Counted from the stretch's first letter, positions 53,677 through 62,051 are shown. The stretch: DNA of 64,000 bases from Paenibacillus eucommiae (GCF_017874215.1 NZ_JAGGLB010000002.1:434001-498000), one strand, 5' to 3'. Notes: generated by a model from the sequence alone, not told the origin. Program-made: numbers and translations.

Positions 53677-53946
53677 TCAAGTCCTGAATCTTTTCGCCGA
53701 TTTGATCCGGGCGCGCTCCATTTCAACGATGCGATTGCGAGGCTCTGCTTGGGTCTCCAATGTATTCAGCAGCTTTTGGGCAACAACTGCCACCTCTGAG
53801 ACAGCAAGATTGAATGCTGCTTCATTCACCTTCGAAGGCTTGTTGAAGCCGGAAAGCTTCCTTACGAACTGGAGCGCAGCTGCCTGAATTTCCTCATCCG
53901 TAGCTGGTGGTGCGAAATTAAATAGCGTCTTAATATTTCGGCACAT
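53677..53946 (-). CDS. DUF2277-family protein
   Basis: 89 residues, AAAGGAG precedes ATG. Matches the compact DUF2277 pattern: MCRNIKTLFNFAPPATDEEI, AALQFVRKLSGFNKPSKVNE and VVAQKLLNTLETQAEPRNR. Small cytosolic protein with unknown function; the conserved Cys2 and basic residues are typical of the family. Confidence 0.88.
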   Translation of the reverse strand: MCRNIKTLFNFAPPATDEEIQAAALQFVRKLSGFNKPSKVNEAAFNLAVSEVAVVAQKLLNTLETQAEPRNRIVEMERARIKSAKRFRT

Positions 53947-54019
53947 GATAGTCTCCTTTTGACTTTTTATTCATCTTACTATGCTTCTTTAGCCTTTTCC
54001 ACCTTTTCACCGATTCAAA

Positions 54020-54048
54020 TTGCCTGTTCGTTATTGATTTGCTATACT
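54020..54048 (+). promoter_or_regulatory. Promoter of the macrolide phosphotransferase leader
   Basis: TTGCCT (54020-54025), 17-base spacer, TATACT (54043-54048). Transcription would begin near 54055, 26 bases before the leader peptide start. Confidence 0.72.
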
Positions 54049-54080
54049 AAACTTACTTCAACAGAACGGAGGGGTTACGT

Positions 54081-54119
54081 GTGATAAATTTTTCCCGATT
54101 GAGAAAGTCATGCAGCTAA
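54081..54119 (+). CDS. Leader peptide with Arg-Leu-Arg stall motif (12 aa)
   Basis: GGAGGGG lies six bases before GTG at 54081. The peptide is MINFSRLRKSCS and ends at TAA 54117-54119. Arg6-Leu7-Arg8 repeats the +x+ motif, at the same codons as I recall for ErmDL (MTHSMRLR), which makes ribosomes stall when macrolides or ketolides are bound in the exit tunnel. Its codons 5-7 form the 5' arm of the leader stem. This is short and rests on motif, position and structure. Confidence 0.72.
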   Translation: MINFSRLRKSCS

Positions 54120-54343
54120 TTGCTTGCTTTTCTTCTCAGCTTTGCCTGTGTGCAGAGTAATCGGGATTGGTCTGCCTATCCACGGACACCCCAGTTTATT
54201 TATAATGCAAGGAAAGAGGACTTTTTCTGAAGAAATTCGGAAGCTGTCCCCTTCTCTATTTTGCATGATGAATGGCTCTGGCATTCCTTTTACGATTACG
54301 ACAAACACAGGCAGTGATGCGTCTGTGTTTTTAATTTTTTAAT
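54094..54343 (+). promoter_or_regulatory. Transcription attenuator for the macrolide phosphotransferase gene
   Basis: Stem 1: CCCGATT (54094-54100, inside the leader ORF) with AATCGGG (54159-54165), enclosing TGCCTGTGT (54143-54151). That segment is the perfect complement of ACACAGGCA (54305-54313), which is also the 5' arm of a terminator: AAACACAG (54303-54310) with CTGTGTTT (54323-54330), inner GCA/TGC, then TTAATTTTTT. A ribosome held at Leu7-Arg8 would mask CCCGATT, release TGCCTGTGT and let it block the terminator. TCATGCA (54108-54114) also pairs with TGCATGA (54262-54268). Two longer frames across this region are not real genes. Confidence 0.72.
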
Positions 54344-54360
54344 AAAAGGAGTGCATGCCC

Positions 54361-55293
54361 ATGACACATTCAAAAGAAAATCTGGATATTATTGATGAAA
54401 TGGTAGCTATAGCAAACCAAAATGGCTTGCGGGTGAACGCTGAGCATGTTGAAATAAATGAATCCGGTATGGATTTTCTTGTTGCTTTTGCAACGGATGA
54501 GGCCGGCGAAGCGTGGGTTCTGCGTAAGCCTAGACGGTCAGATGTATTTGAACGAGCCTCAAATGAATACAAGGTACTACTGCTTATTCGCGGGCAGCTT
54601 TCGATCCAAGTTCCGCAGTGGCATCAGTTCACGCCAGAGCTTATTGCATACCCACTGCTCAGCGGTCGGCCGATTGCCATTGTAGATCCCGCAGGTGGCG
54701 GGTACTTATGGCAGTATGAGCAGCATTCGCTTTCGAACACCTTCTTCGACTCGTTCGCACAAGCTTTAGCCGATCTACACAACATTGATCATGCACTGGC
54801 AGTTCAAGCAGGCGTTAAAATGAAAAGTCCACAGGAAGCGCGCGAAGCTTTCAACAATAATATGGAGGAGATTGCGCAAAGCTTTACGATTCCTGATAGT
54901 CTTCAAGAGCGTTGGAATGCCTGGTTGGCAGATGATTCTTACTGGCCCCGGCATTCCGTGCTAAGCCACGGCGATATGCACCCTCCTCACATACTTGTTG
55001 ATGAGACGCAGCGCGTGACAGGTTTTCTAGACTGGACGGAGGCTGAGATTACCAATCCCGGAAAAGATTTTGTCATTTATTTTGCTCTTTTCGGCGAGGT
55101 TGGGCTTAAGGACCTGCTCGTAAGATATGAGAAAGCTGGAGGCAAAGTATGGACTCGCATGCATGAGCACATTACCGAACAGTGGGCTGCCTATCCAGCA
55201 TTAGTAGCAAAATTTGCGCTGCTTACTGGGAAAGAATCCGATATGGAAATGGCCAGAGGCATGCTGGAGAGCTGGAACACACATTCATCCTGA
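54361..55293 (+). CDS. mph: Macrolide 2'-phosphotransferase-like kinase (Mph family)
   Basis: 310 residues from ATG at 54361, nine bases after AAAGGAG; an ATG six bases earlier is too close to the site. Aminoglycoside/macrolide kinase fold: EAWVLRKPRRSDVFER (ATP Lys region), HSVLSHGDMHPPHILVDE (catalytic Asp) and VTGFLDWTEAEITNPGKDF (metal Asp). The GDMHPPHIL form and FLDWTEA are typical of Mph enzymes, including Bacillus YcbJ/MphK and a Paenibacillus MphI, which inactivate erythromycin-type macrolides. The leader upstream, of macrolide-responsive design, supports the assignment. Substrate range cannot be told from sequence. Confidence 0.88.
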   Translation: MTHSKENLDIIDEMVAIANQNGLRVNAEHVEINESGMDFLVAFATDEAGEAWVLRKPRRSDVFERASNEYKVLLLIRGQLSIQVPQWHQFTPELIAYPLLSGRPIAIVDPAGGGYLWQYEQHSLSNTFFDSFAQALADLHNIDHALAVQAGVKMKSPQEAREAFNNNMEEIAQSFTIPDSLQERWNAWLADDSYWPRHSVLSHGDMHPPHILVDETQRVTGFLDWTEAEITNPGKDFVIYFALFGEVGLKDLLVRYEKAGGKVWTRMHEHITEQWAAYPALVAKFALLTGKESDMEMARGMLESWNTHSS

Positions 55294-55332
55294 CCGCTAA
55301 ACTTATAGCTATAGCCTGTACTCTGTCACAAA

Positions 55333-55380
55333 GTTATCAAATAAACCACACCTTCAAAAGTGTGGTTTTATTTGATAACC
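55333..55380. terminator. Bidirectional terminator after mph
   Basis: Arms GTTATCAAATAAACCACAC and GTGTGGT, then TTTATTTGATAAC (one extra T), giving a near-perfect 19-bp stem with a CTTCAAAA loop between convergent genes. Confidence 0.85.
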
Positions 55381-55393
55381 TAAGCATATCTCC

Positions 55394-55792
55394 CTACAAG
55401 CTTGTTACTTCTATCCACTTATTTATGATTTCCACAAGCTTTTCTTCCTTAGCCTTCACATCATTCATATCAGTAAATTTCACAATAGCTCTGTCGGCAG
55501 CTGCCCAGTCCAATAACCCTGTAGTGTCATCAAATAAGGGTCCCTTTCCCGGGTTATCCTTCACCTTGGCTCCACAATGAAAAATAAGCCGAAAAAATCC
55601 TTTACTATGGAAATTAAACGTGAACCTGTCTTCATTGTTATAACAGAAACTTGGGGCATTCCATTTTATGTGTTCGCTCAAATGATTGTTAGCGCTTAAA
55701 ATGATTTTACGGACTTCTTCAATTTCCTTCTTTTGGGGATGCTCAAAATTGTTCATATACTCAGCTACTTGTTGTGTCTTATTCATTTTCAT
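55394..55792 (-). CDS. DUF1801-family protein
   Basis: 132 residues. YdhG/DUF1801 pattern: IEEVRKIILSANNHLSEHIK, WNAPSFCYNNEDRFTFNFHS and FHCGAKVKDNPGK. AAAGGAG is 12 bases before ATG. Cytosolic; family function not established, though it recurs near stress and resistance genes. Convergent with mph. Confidence 0.84.
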   Translation of the reverse strand: MKMNKTQQVAEYMNNFEHPQKKEIEEVRKIILSANNHLSEHIKWNAPSFCYNNEDRFTFNFHSKGFFRLIFHCGAKVKDNPGKGPLFDDTTGLLDWAAADRAIVKFTDMNDVKAKEEKLVEIINKWIEVTSL

Positions 55793-55822
55793 ATTTATTT
55801 CTAACTCCTTTGCTTTTGGCGA

Positions 55823-56899
55823 TTAAAGTTCTCCCTCCAGTATCTTCTCCAGATACAGTTCAGGATGAGCAAGAAACTCAGCAAAGCTGCATACATCCGC
55901 ATACTCCTGATGCTCCTCATCATAATAGCCTACACATTTGCTCTTCGGGTTCCAGACAATCACGATATGGGAGTAGTTATCTACTTCTGAGGACAGCCGC
56001 AGCAGCTTTTGCCGCCCAACCTTCATCTCAATCGTATCGGTGAAAGAAAAAAAACGCACATATTCAATGCCTAAATCGTTATCCGGCAGCCCCACATTAA
56101 GCTTGTCTCCCTCAAGAAAGGTCGTGAGGTCCTGAGGCAGCTTATAGCTTTTTAAAGCATATCGCTTATTTTCCAGGCTATGAAACTCCAGCGGTTCCAG
56201 CGCTTTCAAATAGTCGGCCATTTCCGTATTCCTATTGCTCACAGCAATCGTATAGGCGCGATCTCCGCCCTTTTCAGCAATTGTAACATCTGCGCCGTGC
56301 TCGACAAGGTACTTTACCATTGCAAAATCATTATTTCTTGCCGCAACCGTTAAAGGAGTAGCTTTATACGGATATACTTGATCCGGTTCATTATAATTAA
56401 TATCCGCGCCATGCTCGAGAAAAAAAGCTGCTGTCTTTATATCATGATCGGAAGCCGCCATTCGCAGCGTTTTGCCGCCATGCTTTTGAATATCCAGACC
56501 GAGTTCGTGAATGAGCGGGATGTTCTTTTTGTTTCCGTAGTAGGCTTGTTCATAGGCACCAGACTTCAAATGATTGAGCACATGCAGATTAGCCCCGTGT
56601 GTATGTACATAACGGACGATTTGCTCTCCGCAATAACGTACAGCGGTTAAGATGGCTGGGTTATTGGGGGTATTTAAATTAGCTCCCTGCTCCACCAGCA
56701 GCTTTAAGACTTCCTGCTGTCCGGTAATAAGTGAAATATCCAGCGGGCTTAATTTGGTATGCTTGCTGAGCTCGATAGATTCCTCGATATTCCAACCGTT
56801 GGCAAGTGCTTTATTTAGAGCCGGAATATTCCCTTCGTAAATTTGCATCGCAATTTCGGGAAGAGATCCGAAATTGCCGATATCCTTTAGTTTGATCAT
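55823..56899 (-). CDS. Ankyrin-repeat protein
   Basis: 358 residues with GGGAG before ATG. About six ankyrin-type repeats in residues 12-230, such as LSPLDISLITGQQEVLKLLV, EQGANLNTPNNPAILTAVRY, KTLRMAASDHDIKTAAFFLE and ATPLTVAARNNDFAMVKYLV. A non-repeat C-terminus (about 235-358) ends SFAEFLAHPELYLEKIL and resembles SMI1/YrhB-like short domains, which I would not assert. Probable protein-binding role; in other bacteria such proteins can be immunity proteins to toxins. Confidence 0.86.
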   Translation of the reverse strand: MIKLKDIGNFGSLPEIAMQIYEGNIPALNKALANGWNIEESIELSKHTKLSPLDISLITGQQEVLKLLVEQGANLNTPNNPAILTAVRYCGEQIVRYVHTHGANLHVLNHLKSGAYEQAYYGNKKNIPLIHELGLDIQKHGGKTLRMAASDHDIKTAAFFLEHGADINYNEPDQVYPYKATPLTVAARNNDFAMVKYLVEHGADVTIAEKGGDRAYTIAVSNRNTEMADYLKALEPLEFHSLENKRYALKSYKLPQDLTTFLEGDKLNVGLPDNDLGIEYVRFFSFTDTIEMKVGRQKLLRLSSEVDNYSHIVIVWNPKSKCVGYYDEEHQEYADVCSFAEFLAHPELYLEKILEGEL

Positions 56900-57005
56900 G
56901 TCCGCTCCCTCTCTCTGTTGCGTTACCAGCTTTATTTTTCATAATGAGTATGCTATTTTATTATATACTACGAGTATAGCAAACACTAGTTCCTATGTAT
57001 AGCTT

Positions 57006-57041
57006 AAACACCCCCGGCAAACAAAAATGTTGGGAGTGCTT
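57006..57041 (-). terminator. Terminator-like hairpin after the M56 gene
   Basis: On the minus strand AAGCACTCCC pairs imperfectly with GGGGGTGTTT across a T-rich loop (ATTTTTGTTTG). The gap 57042-57162 shows no other feature. Confidence 0.5.
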
Positions 57042-57162
57042 ACACTGCTTACCCGCAGCAGGAATCGCAGAGGATGAAGGATCACCCTGCATGTGAAACC
57101 GGCTTGACGGATGTATCCACAGGTACTGTATATCTTTCCTGGTCCTGCTACCACCGTAATAC

Positions 57163-58599
57163 TTAGTTTAATACTCCGTTTAGCCGATCAATAAGGTTTT
57201 TAAGGGACTCGATATTGTCTGCATAATGCCGCACATCGCTGCCCGCCCATTTGTCCGCTTGTTCTCTGTTAAAAGTAAAGTTATAGGATGCTCCATCAAA
57301 ATTTCCAGTATTATCGATGATTTTATAGCTAATATTTTCTACATTATCAATCAAGCTAAAGAGCAGTATGGAATTTCTATTAAAAGCATCCCCGCTTATA
57401 GCTCCAGATACAGCAGTAAGCTCGGAAGCATCGCTCATCATTAATTGAATCGTTATACCGAAGGGAGGATTCGCTGTTTGAAGCTCCACAGTTCCCCGCT
57501 TGATACCAACCGGTAAAGGCATAGCGTCAATGAGCGCAACAACTTTACTGTTATTGCCTACATACGGTGTTTGATTATCGATTAGAGCCTCTATCCCGTA
57601 TCCTGAATAGGATGATTTTGCAGGTAAATCAATCTGACTTTTCGGATTTGCCGTGAATGCTGTAAGCAGCGAAACTGTTGCAACGATGGTAAGGGCAGCA
57701 GCCCATACAGCCGGTTTTCTATATGAAAGTATGTTTGTAATCCTTGATTTAATATGGCTCTCCCCAAAGGCAAGCGGACTGCCCATATGCAAACCGCTTC
57801 TTTTAACGGAAATTGAAAGCAGTGAATTTGAATAGCCCCCCTTGCTGTCCATGCCCATTTTTTTAATCACATTTTCATCGCAAGACATTTCCATATCCTT
57901 ACTCATCAGCACAAATGATAACCACATGATAGGGTTAAACCAATGAACAATCAGCACTAAAAACGAAAAAGGTTTCACAAGATAATCCCATCTTTGGATA
58001 TGGGTTTGTTCATGCGCTAAAATATATGGCCATTCATTTGCAGAAAGATTTACAGGCACATAAATTTTAGGCCTAATTAAACCAAATACAAAGGGCGTGT
58101 CGATTCTGTCTGTTTCAAAAATGTTATCACGAACCAAGGTAGCTGTTCTGATCTTTCTGATCACTTTAAGATAGGAAATCACACTGTAGCCAAGCAGCAC
58201 AACAATCCCGAGTATCCAGACGCTGCTTATCAAAGACATGTAAACTTGCATCGGATTTGCGCTTGCCGTGGGTGTTGCAGCAGGCAGGAGGTTGTTGACT
58301 ACTTGATTGATGCTGGTAATGCCCGTTTCAATACTTGGAATTTGCATGAGTCCTATATTGTAAGGAAGATACTCTATTATCCCTGTATCGCCATGTACCT
58401 TTGGCTTAATAAAATTTAGGAAGCTAATATCAGAGGTAAAAGAAACAGGACAAACAAGTCTAATCAGCACAGCAGACCAAAGCACATACGAAAATATTTT
58501 GGGCAACCTTCTTATCAATAAGCGAATAAGCAGCACACCTAGCGCTATATATGAGGCAGTAATGCTCATGTTTAATACGGTAGTGAATAACATACTCAT
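57163..58599 (-). CDS. M56-family BlaR1-like membrane metallopeptidase
   Basis: 478 residues. Four membrane helices at the N-terminus, cytosolic gluzincin motif HEQTH in ILAHEQTHIQRWDYLVKP, second-helix WFNPIMWLSF and DMEMSCDENVIKKMG, which are BlaR1/MecR1 hallmarks. The C-terminal about 150 residues after a last helix are extracellular and are not a penicillin-binding domain, so the signal is unknown. BlaI stop and M56 start overlap (ATGA). Activated M56 proteases cleave the BlaI repressor. Confidence 0.9.
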   Translation of the reverse strand: MSMLFTTVLNMSITASYIALGVLLIRLLIRRLPKIFSYVLWSAVLIRLVCPVSFTSDISFLNFIKPKVHGDTGIIEYLPYNIGLMQIPSIETGITSINQVVNNLLPAATPTASANPMQVYMSLISSVWILGIVVLLGYSVISYLKVIRKIRTATLVRDNIFETDRIDTPFVFGLIRPKIYVPVNLSANEWPYILAHEQTHIQRWDYLVKPFSFLVLIVHWFNPIMWLSFVLMSKDMEMSCDENVIKKMGMDSKGGYSNSLLSISVKRSGLHMGSPLAFGESHIKSRITNILSYRKPAVWAAALTIVATVSLLTAFTANPKSQIDLPAKSSYSGYGIEALIDNQTPYVGNNSKVVALIDAMPLPVGIKRGTVELQTANPPFGITIQLMMSDASELTAVSGAISGDAFNRNSILLFSLIDNVENISYKIIDNTGNFDGASYNFTFNREQADKWAGSDVRHYADNIESLKNLIDRLNGVLN

Positions 58600-58955
58600 T
58601 TTGTTGCCCTCTCTATAATTCCCTTAAGCTCATTAGCCTGCTGCTCAGAAATTTTTTTCCCTCCTAAGAATGCTGTTAAAAATTGAGGAAGCGAGCCGTC
58701 GAAAGCTTTGTCTATGATAGCATTGCTTTCATATTTCTGCGTGTCTTCGCGCTTTAATAGTGAGCTTACCATAGAATTCTCGTTTTGCAGTATTCCTCTC
58801 TCACATAATTTGCGCAGCACCGTGTAAGTAGTGGATTTCTTCCATCCCAGCTTCTCCAGGCAAAGTCTAACCAGCTCAGTTGAATTCACTGGCTCGTTAT
58901 CCCATATGATGTTCACGAACTTATATTCTGCATCAAAAAGCTTATACGGCTCCAT
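58596..58955 (-). CDS. BlaI/MecI/CopY-family repressor
   Basis: 119 residues with AGGAGG before ATG. Winged-helix N-terminus (YKFVNIIWDNEPVNSTELVR, LGWKKSTTYTVLRKLCERGI) and a C-terminal dimerisation helix (FLTAFLGGKKISEQQANELK). Represses its own operon via palindromes in the promoter and is inactivated by the neighbouring M56 protease. Confidence 0.92.
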   Translation of the reverse strand: MEPYKLFDAEYKFVNIIWDNEPVNSTELVRLCLEKLGWKKSTTYTVLRKLCERGILQNENSMVSSLLKREDTQKYESNAIIDKAFDGSLPQFLTAFLGGKKISEQQANELKGIIERATK

Positions 58956-59007
58956 CTTTTTCTCCTCCTTATAAGATCAACGCTTTAGCGGCCTTGTATA
59001 ACAAAAA

Positions 59008-59062
59008 GGTCTATCACGATAGACCCTCCCTGGAGTTTATCGCAATAAACCTATTTTGTCAA
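59008..59062 (-). promoter_or_regulatory. BlaI-type promoter with two operators
   Basis: On the minus strand TTGACA (59057-59062), 17-base spacer and TAAACT (59034-59039). Operator 1, GTTTATCGCAATAAAC (59035-59050), lies within the spacer and the -10; operator 2, GGTCTATCACGATAGACC (59008-59025), just downstream. Both share the half-site GTYTATC. Confidence 0.82.
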
Positions 59063-59075
59063 CACGACCCTAAGA

Positions 59076-59385
59076 TTACTCCGCCGTAAACGTATATGTG
59101 GACATAGATTGGATGTCCTTGATATTTTCCGCGTATGACTTCAACAGCTTTGCTTCAGATCGAATTTGTGATATTAATTTTTCTGGGATATGATCCAAAT
59201 CTTTAAGTTCATTTAAATAATCCGATAAAGTTATATCGATTTCCCATTTGCCATATTGCAAACTGTGGAATCAATGATTTCTTCTTTTATGATATTCCAG
59301 CCGGCATTTGCAGCTAATTCTTGAATATCACCTGGAGTAAACAGGGTGCGTATATTGTATAGACTGTTTTCTTTAAAACACTCAT
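59076..59385 (-). pseudogene. C-terminal remnant of a SAM-dependent methyltransferase
   Basis: Two frames make one family tail: YECFKENSLYNIRTLFTPGD, then IQELAANAGWNIIKEEIIDS; after a frameshift near 59258, QYGKWEIDITLSDYLNELKD and the end STYTFTAE. The pattern LFTPGDIQELAANAGW plus GKWEIDITL is the tail of class I methyltransferases. The N-terminal methyltransferase core is missing, with a TAG before YECF. A 61-codon fragment alone is not a gene. Confidence 0.6.
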
Positions 59386-59408
59386 ACTATGGTGGAAAAA
59401 GGTTTTCA

Positions 59409-59822
59409 TTACTCCTGAGGCATTTGACTCATATCCATATACAGGACATTCCAGCGATGACCATCCAAATCAGTGAAACCGGCGCCGTACATCCAGCCCT
59501 GCCCTTGAGGCTTGCTATAGGCTGTGCCGCCTGCGTCTACTGCCCTTTGTATCATTTCATCTACTTCTTCTCTGCTCTCAGCATCAATGGAAAGCAATAC
59601 TTCGGTGCCTTGATTCGTATCTGCAATTTCATTCCCCGTAAAACCTTTGAAAGCAGCCTCCGGAAAAAGCATCACCATTACATTCTTGTCTCCAATAATC
59701 AGGCCAGCCATTTCGTTACTATTCATATGCCGGGGATGAAAAGAAAATCCAAGCTTGGTGAAAAACTCTTTAGACTTCTCAAGATCCTTCACTGGAAGAT
59801 TTAACCACAATTCTTTAGTCAT
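59409..59822 (-). CDS. VOC-family protein (glyoxalase-like), paralogue of 36550
   Basis: 137 residues; AAGGAGT precedes ATG. VOC module LNLPVKDLEKSKEFFTKLGF ... DLDGHRWNVLYMDMSQMPQ. About half of residues match the gene at 36550. Its stop lies just after the methyltransferase remnant on the same strand. Confidence 0.86.
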   Translation of the reverse strand: MTKELWLNLPVKDLEKSKEFFTKLGFSFHPRHMNSNEMAGLIIGDKNVMVMLFPEAAFKGFTGNEIADTNQGTEVLLSIDAESREEVDEMIQRAVDAGGTAYSKPQGQGWMYGAGFTDLDGHRWNVLYMDMSQMPQE

Positions 59823-60042
59823 AGTTATGACTCCTTCACCCTAGTATAGTTTATTTACACAACCTGACAACTTCATAGTATCATAAAAAATGGGCCGCGG
59901 CTTCTTCTGGATTGCTATATCTATTTACAGAGAATTGGAAGCCTGAACAAGAAGGTTAGCTAGTAATACTCCGGCATTTGGCCATCGCGAATTTTGCTGT
60001 TACATCCTGATTCGTAATAGATAATTTTAGAATTCCTAGAAG

Positions 60043-60636
60043 CTACTCATCCTTTCCGCTTATTCCATAGAAAAACAAATAATTTAATTCTTCGACGAAT
60101 TGTTCTATATCCCCATGCTCCTTGGCAATGTCCAGCAATTGTTGGGAGTGCCTAAAAAACATATCAATAAAGGTTAATATAGTGGGGGTGGAAATCTTAC
60201 TGGACATCTCCCCCCTTTCTTTACCCTCGTTGATGAGACGAATCATGATCGGCATGACCTTTCCCTTGTACTCTTCAATATAACGATACAATTCAGCATC
60301 TTCTGTCATTAAATCTCTTAACACATTATAGGGTAGCGTTTGAGACGCTCCTTTTCCGCGCATAATGCTGTACTGTACGATTTCTTTCAAGGAATGCTTT
60401 TCGTCTATATAAGCCTCAAATTCAGCAGTAGTCTTGTTCAAATAATCCTTAAATACTTCACGTAAAAGCGCTTCTTTGCTGCCGAAATAATTGTAAATCG
60501 TGACCTGAGATACATTTGCTTTCTTTGCTATATCTGCTACCCGTATCCTCTTAGGCTCCCACGTTTTTAGCATTTCGAATGTGTTCTGTATGATCTTCTC
60601 TTTAATCCGCTCGGCTCTTTTCTCGAAACCATTCAT
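60043..60636 (-). CDS. TetR-family regulator (first of two)
   Basis: 197 residues; GGGGAG precedes ATG. N-terminal HTH (IRVADIAKKANVSQVTIYNY, FGSKEALLREVF) and a helical ligand domain. Divergent from an orphan promoter with a TATGAAA palindrome (60750-60769); that palindrome also overlaps this gene's own TATAAT, fitting autoregulation. The partner gene that would normally lie divergent is missing. Confidence 0.87.
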   Translation of the reverse strand: MNGFEKRAERIKEKIIQNTFEMLKTWEPKRIRVADIAKKANVSQVTIYNYFGSKEALLREVFKDYLNKTTAEFEAYIDEKHSLKEIVQYSIMRGKGASQTLPYNVLRDLMTEDAELYRYIEEYKGKVMPIMIRLINEGKERGEMSSKISTPTILTFIDMFFRHSQQLLDIAKEHGDIEQFVEELNYLFFYGISGKDE

Positions 60637-60716
60637 GAGATTCTCCCCTTATCTGCAGCTAAGTTGTGATTTCGTGAATTTGATGAACTATATCGCAAAT
60701 AAATTTCATTATTTAA

Positions 60717-60769
60717 TTGACATTATTATTGCTCAAGCGTATTATAACATATGAAATATATGTTTCATA
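60717..60769 (+). promoter_or_regulatory. Orphan TetR-type promoter and operator
   Basis: Plus strand TTGACA (60717-60722), 17-base spacer, TATTAT (60740-60745). The palindrome TATGAAA-tatatg-TTTCATA (60750-60769) covers the start point. On the minus strand TATAAT (60741-60746) serves the TetR gene. Confidence 0.72.
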
Positions 60770-60867
60770 ATAGTTCATTATTTTCCCGCGGACTGAACCC
60801 CGGAAACCATACCTAGGCATTCCAGCAAAAAAGCAGAAAACCACATTACATGGTTTCTGCTTTTTTT
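60752..60867 (+). ncRNA. Candidate short RNA from the orphan promoter to a terminator
   Basis: From the +1 site to the terminator at 60827-60867 (AGCAGAAA-ACCA / TGGTTTCTGCT, then T7) is about 115 nt. A frame starting ATGAAATATATGTTTCATAA reaches only 21 codons and has no ribosome binding site. Either a regulated RNA or the scar of a deleted TetR target gene. The rest of the 325-base gap is empty. Confidence 0.4.
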
Positions 60868-60961
60868 ATTTAAACCTAAACATCTCAGATACTTAAGCAT
60901 CCAACTGAAAGGCAATATCCTAAAATCGCCAATGATCTGGAGTGAATAAACATAGGCTGGA

Positions 60962-61552
60962 TCAACGAATACCGTTAAGCAGCATTCGCAGAGTCTGCAA
61001 ACAATCTTCCATAGCTTCGGCAGCGTCCGCCGCATCCGGTATTTGGGCAAGCCAAAGTGCCGCCTCATTCATTGCGCCTGAAAGCAAATGTGTGGCTGCC
61101 TCCAGCCGGATGTGTTTGAGATAGCCATGCTGCTGCACCAGCTCCAGCTGTCCATGCAACAGCCGCATAGACTGCTGCTCATCCAGCAGCCGCCACTCCT
61201 CCCAGCCAAGAACGGCTGGTCCATCTACAAGCATAATCCGCTTGTTTTTTGGCTCTGTTGCCACGGTCACAAATGCCCGGCAACCCAGATACAATTGCTC
61301 CCACAGATCATCACTGAGCGCAGCCTCCTCCTCCAGCCGCTGTGCCACTTCACTCTGAACAAGCTCCAGCACTGCACGGAACAACCCTTTCTTGCTGCCA
61401 AAATGATGATATACAGCACCGCGGGTCACCTCAGCGCTTTTGGCTATTTCCTCCAATGAACAGTCGGCATAACCTTGCTGGGTAAAATGATGCCGCGCAA
61501 CTTCCCGCAGTTTATGGATGGTCTCATCTGTATCTTTCTTATTTCTTCTCAT
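60962..61552 (-). CDS. TetR-family regulator (second of two)
   Basis: 196 residues; AGAGGAG precedes ATG. HTH sequence CSLEEIAKSAEVTRGAVYHH and FGSKKGLFRAVLELV; ligand domain helical. Fifteen bases after a VOC gene, which it probably controls through the palindrome at 62052-62070. Convergent with the orphan RNA's direction. Confidence 0.9.
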   Translation of the reverse strand: MRRNKKDTDETIHKLREVARHHFTQQGYADCSLEEIAKSAEVTRGAVYHHFGSKKGLFRAVLELVQSEVAQRLEEEAALSDDLWEQLYLGCRAFVTVATEPKNKRIMLVDGPAVLGWEEWRLLDEQQSMRLLHGQLELVQQHGYLKHIRLEAATHLLSGAMNEAALWLAQIPDAADAAEAMEDCLQTLRMLLNGIR

Positions 61553-61567
61553 CCGTCTTCTCCTCTG

Positions 61568-61999
61568 TCACACAGATTCCAAATCCAAATAATTGGATCT
61601 CTCTTCTTCCGAGGGTGGAATCATGGCAATTACATCTATCAATACACCGCTTGGATCAGAAAGGATAAAATGCCGCTGCCCGAAATCCTCATCCCTAATA
61701 TCCTGTTCCAGCGTCAGCTTGGCATCCAGCACCAATCGCTCGTATTCGCTATCCACATTATCAACTTCCATGTTCAGAATCAACCCCTCTGCCCTCTTGC
61801 GATAAGTAGCGGGAATCGTCGGATGCCCCGCATCCAGCAGTGCCAGCTCATACGATCCCTGCTGGTCTCCTCTTGTCCGCAAACTCACATACCAATCCGA
61901 CTCATATACAATTTCAAACCCAAAGTACCGTTGATAAAATTCAGCGCTTTTCGCAACATCCGGTGTCATGATAACTGGATAGAAACTATTGATTTTCAA
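61568..61999 (-). CDS. VOC-family protein (bleomycin-resistance-like) with TetR partner
   Basis: 143 residues if TTG at 61999 (AAGGGGGA upstream) is the start; the frame runs 19 codons further to an ATG at 62056 with a less typical sequence before [13 protein letters not shown] module [20 protein letters not shown] ... [20 protein letters not shown]. Forms an operon with the TetR gene, likely induced by a toxic ligand. Confidence 0.82.
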   Translation of the reverse strand: MKINSFYPVIMTPDVAKSAEFYQRYFGFEIVYESDWYVSLRTRGDQQGSYELALLDAGHPTIPATYRKRAEGLILNMEVDNVDSEYERLVLDAKLTLEQDIRDEDFGQRHFILSDPSGVLIDVIAMIPPSEEERSNYLDLESV

Positions 62000-62051
62000 A
62001 ATTAAGTTCCCCCTTGTAAGAATGGTTTTACAGTATAAATGAATTTTAATA

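Noticed and set aside
54108..54342. Two open frames (plus and minus) in the mph leader
   Set aside because: Both lie inside the attenuator stems and terminator and have no usable start; the 12-codon leader explains the region better.
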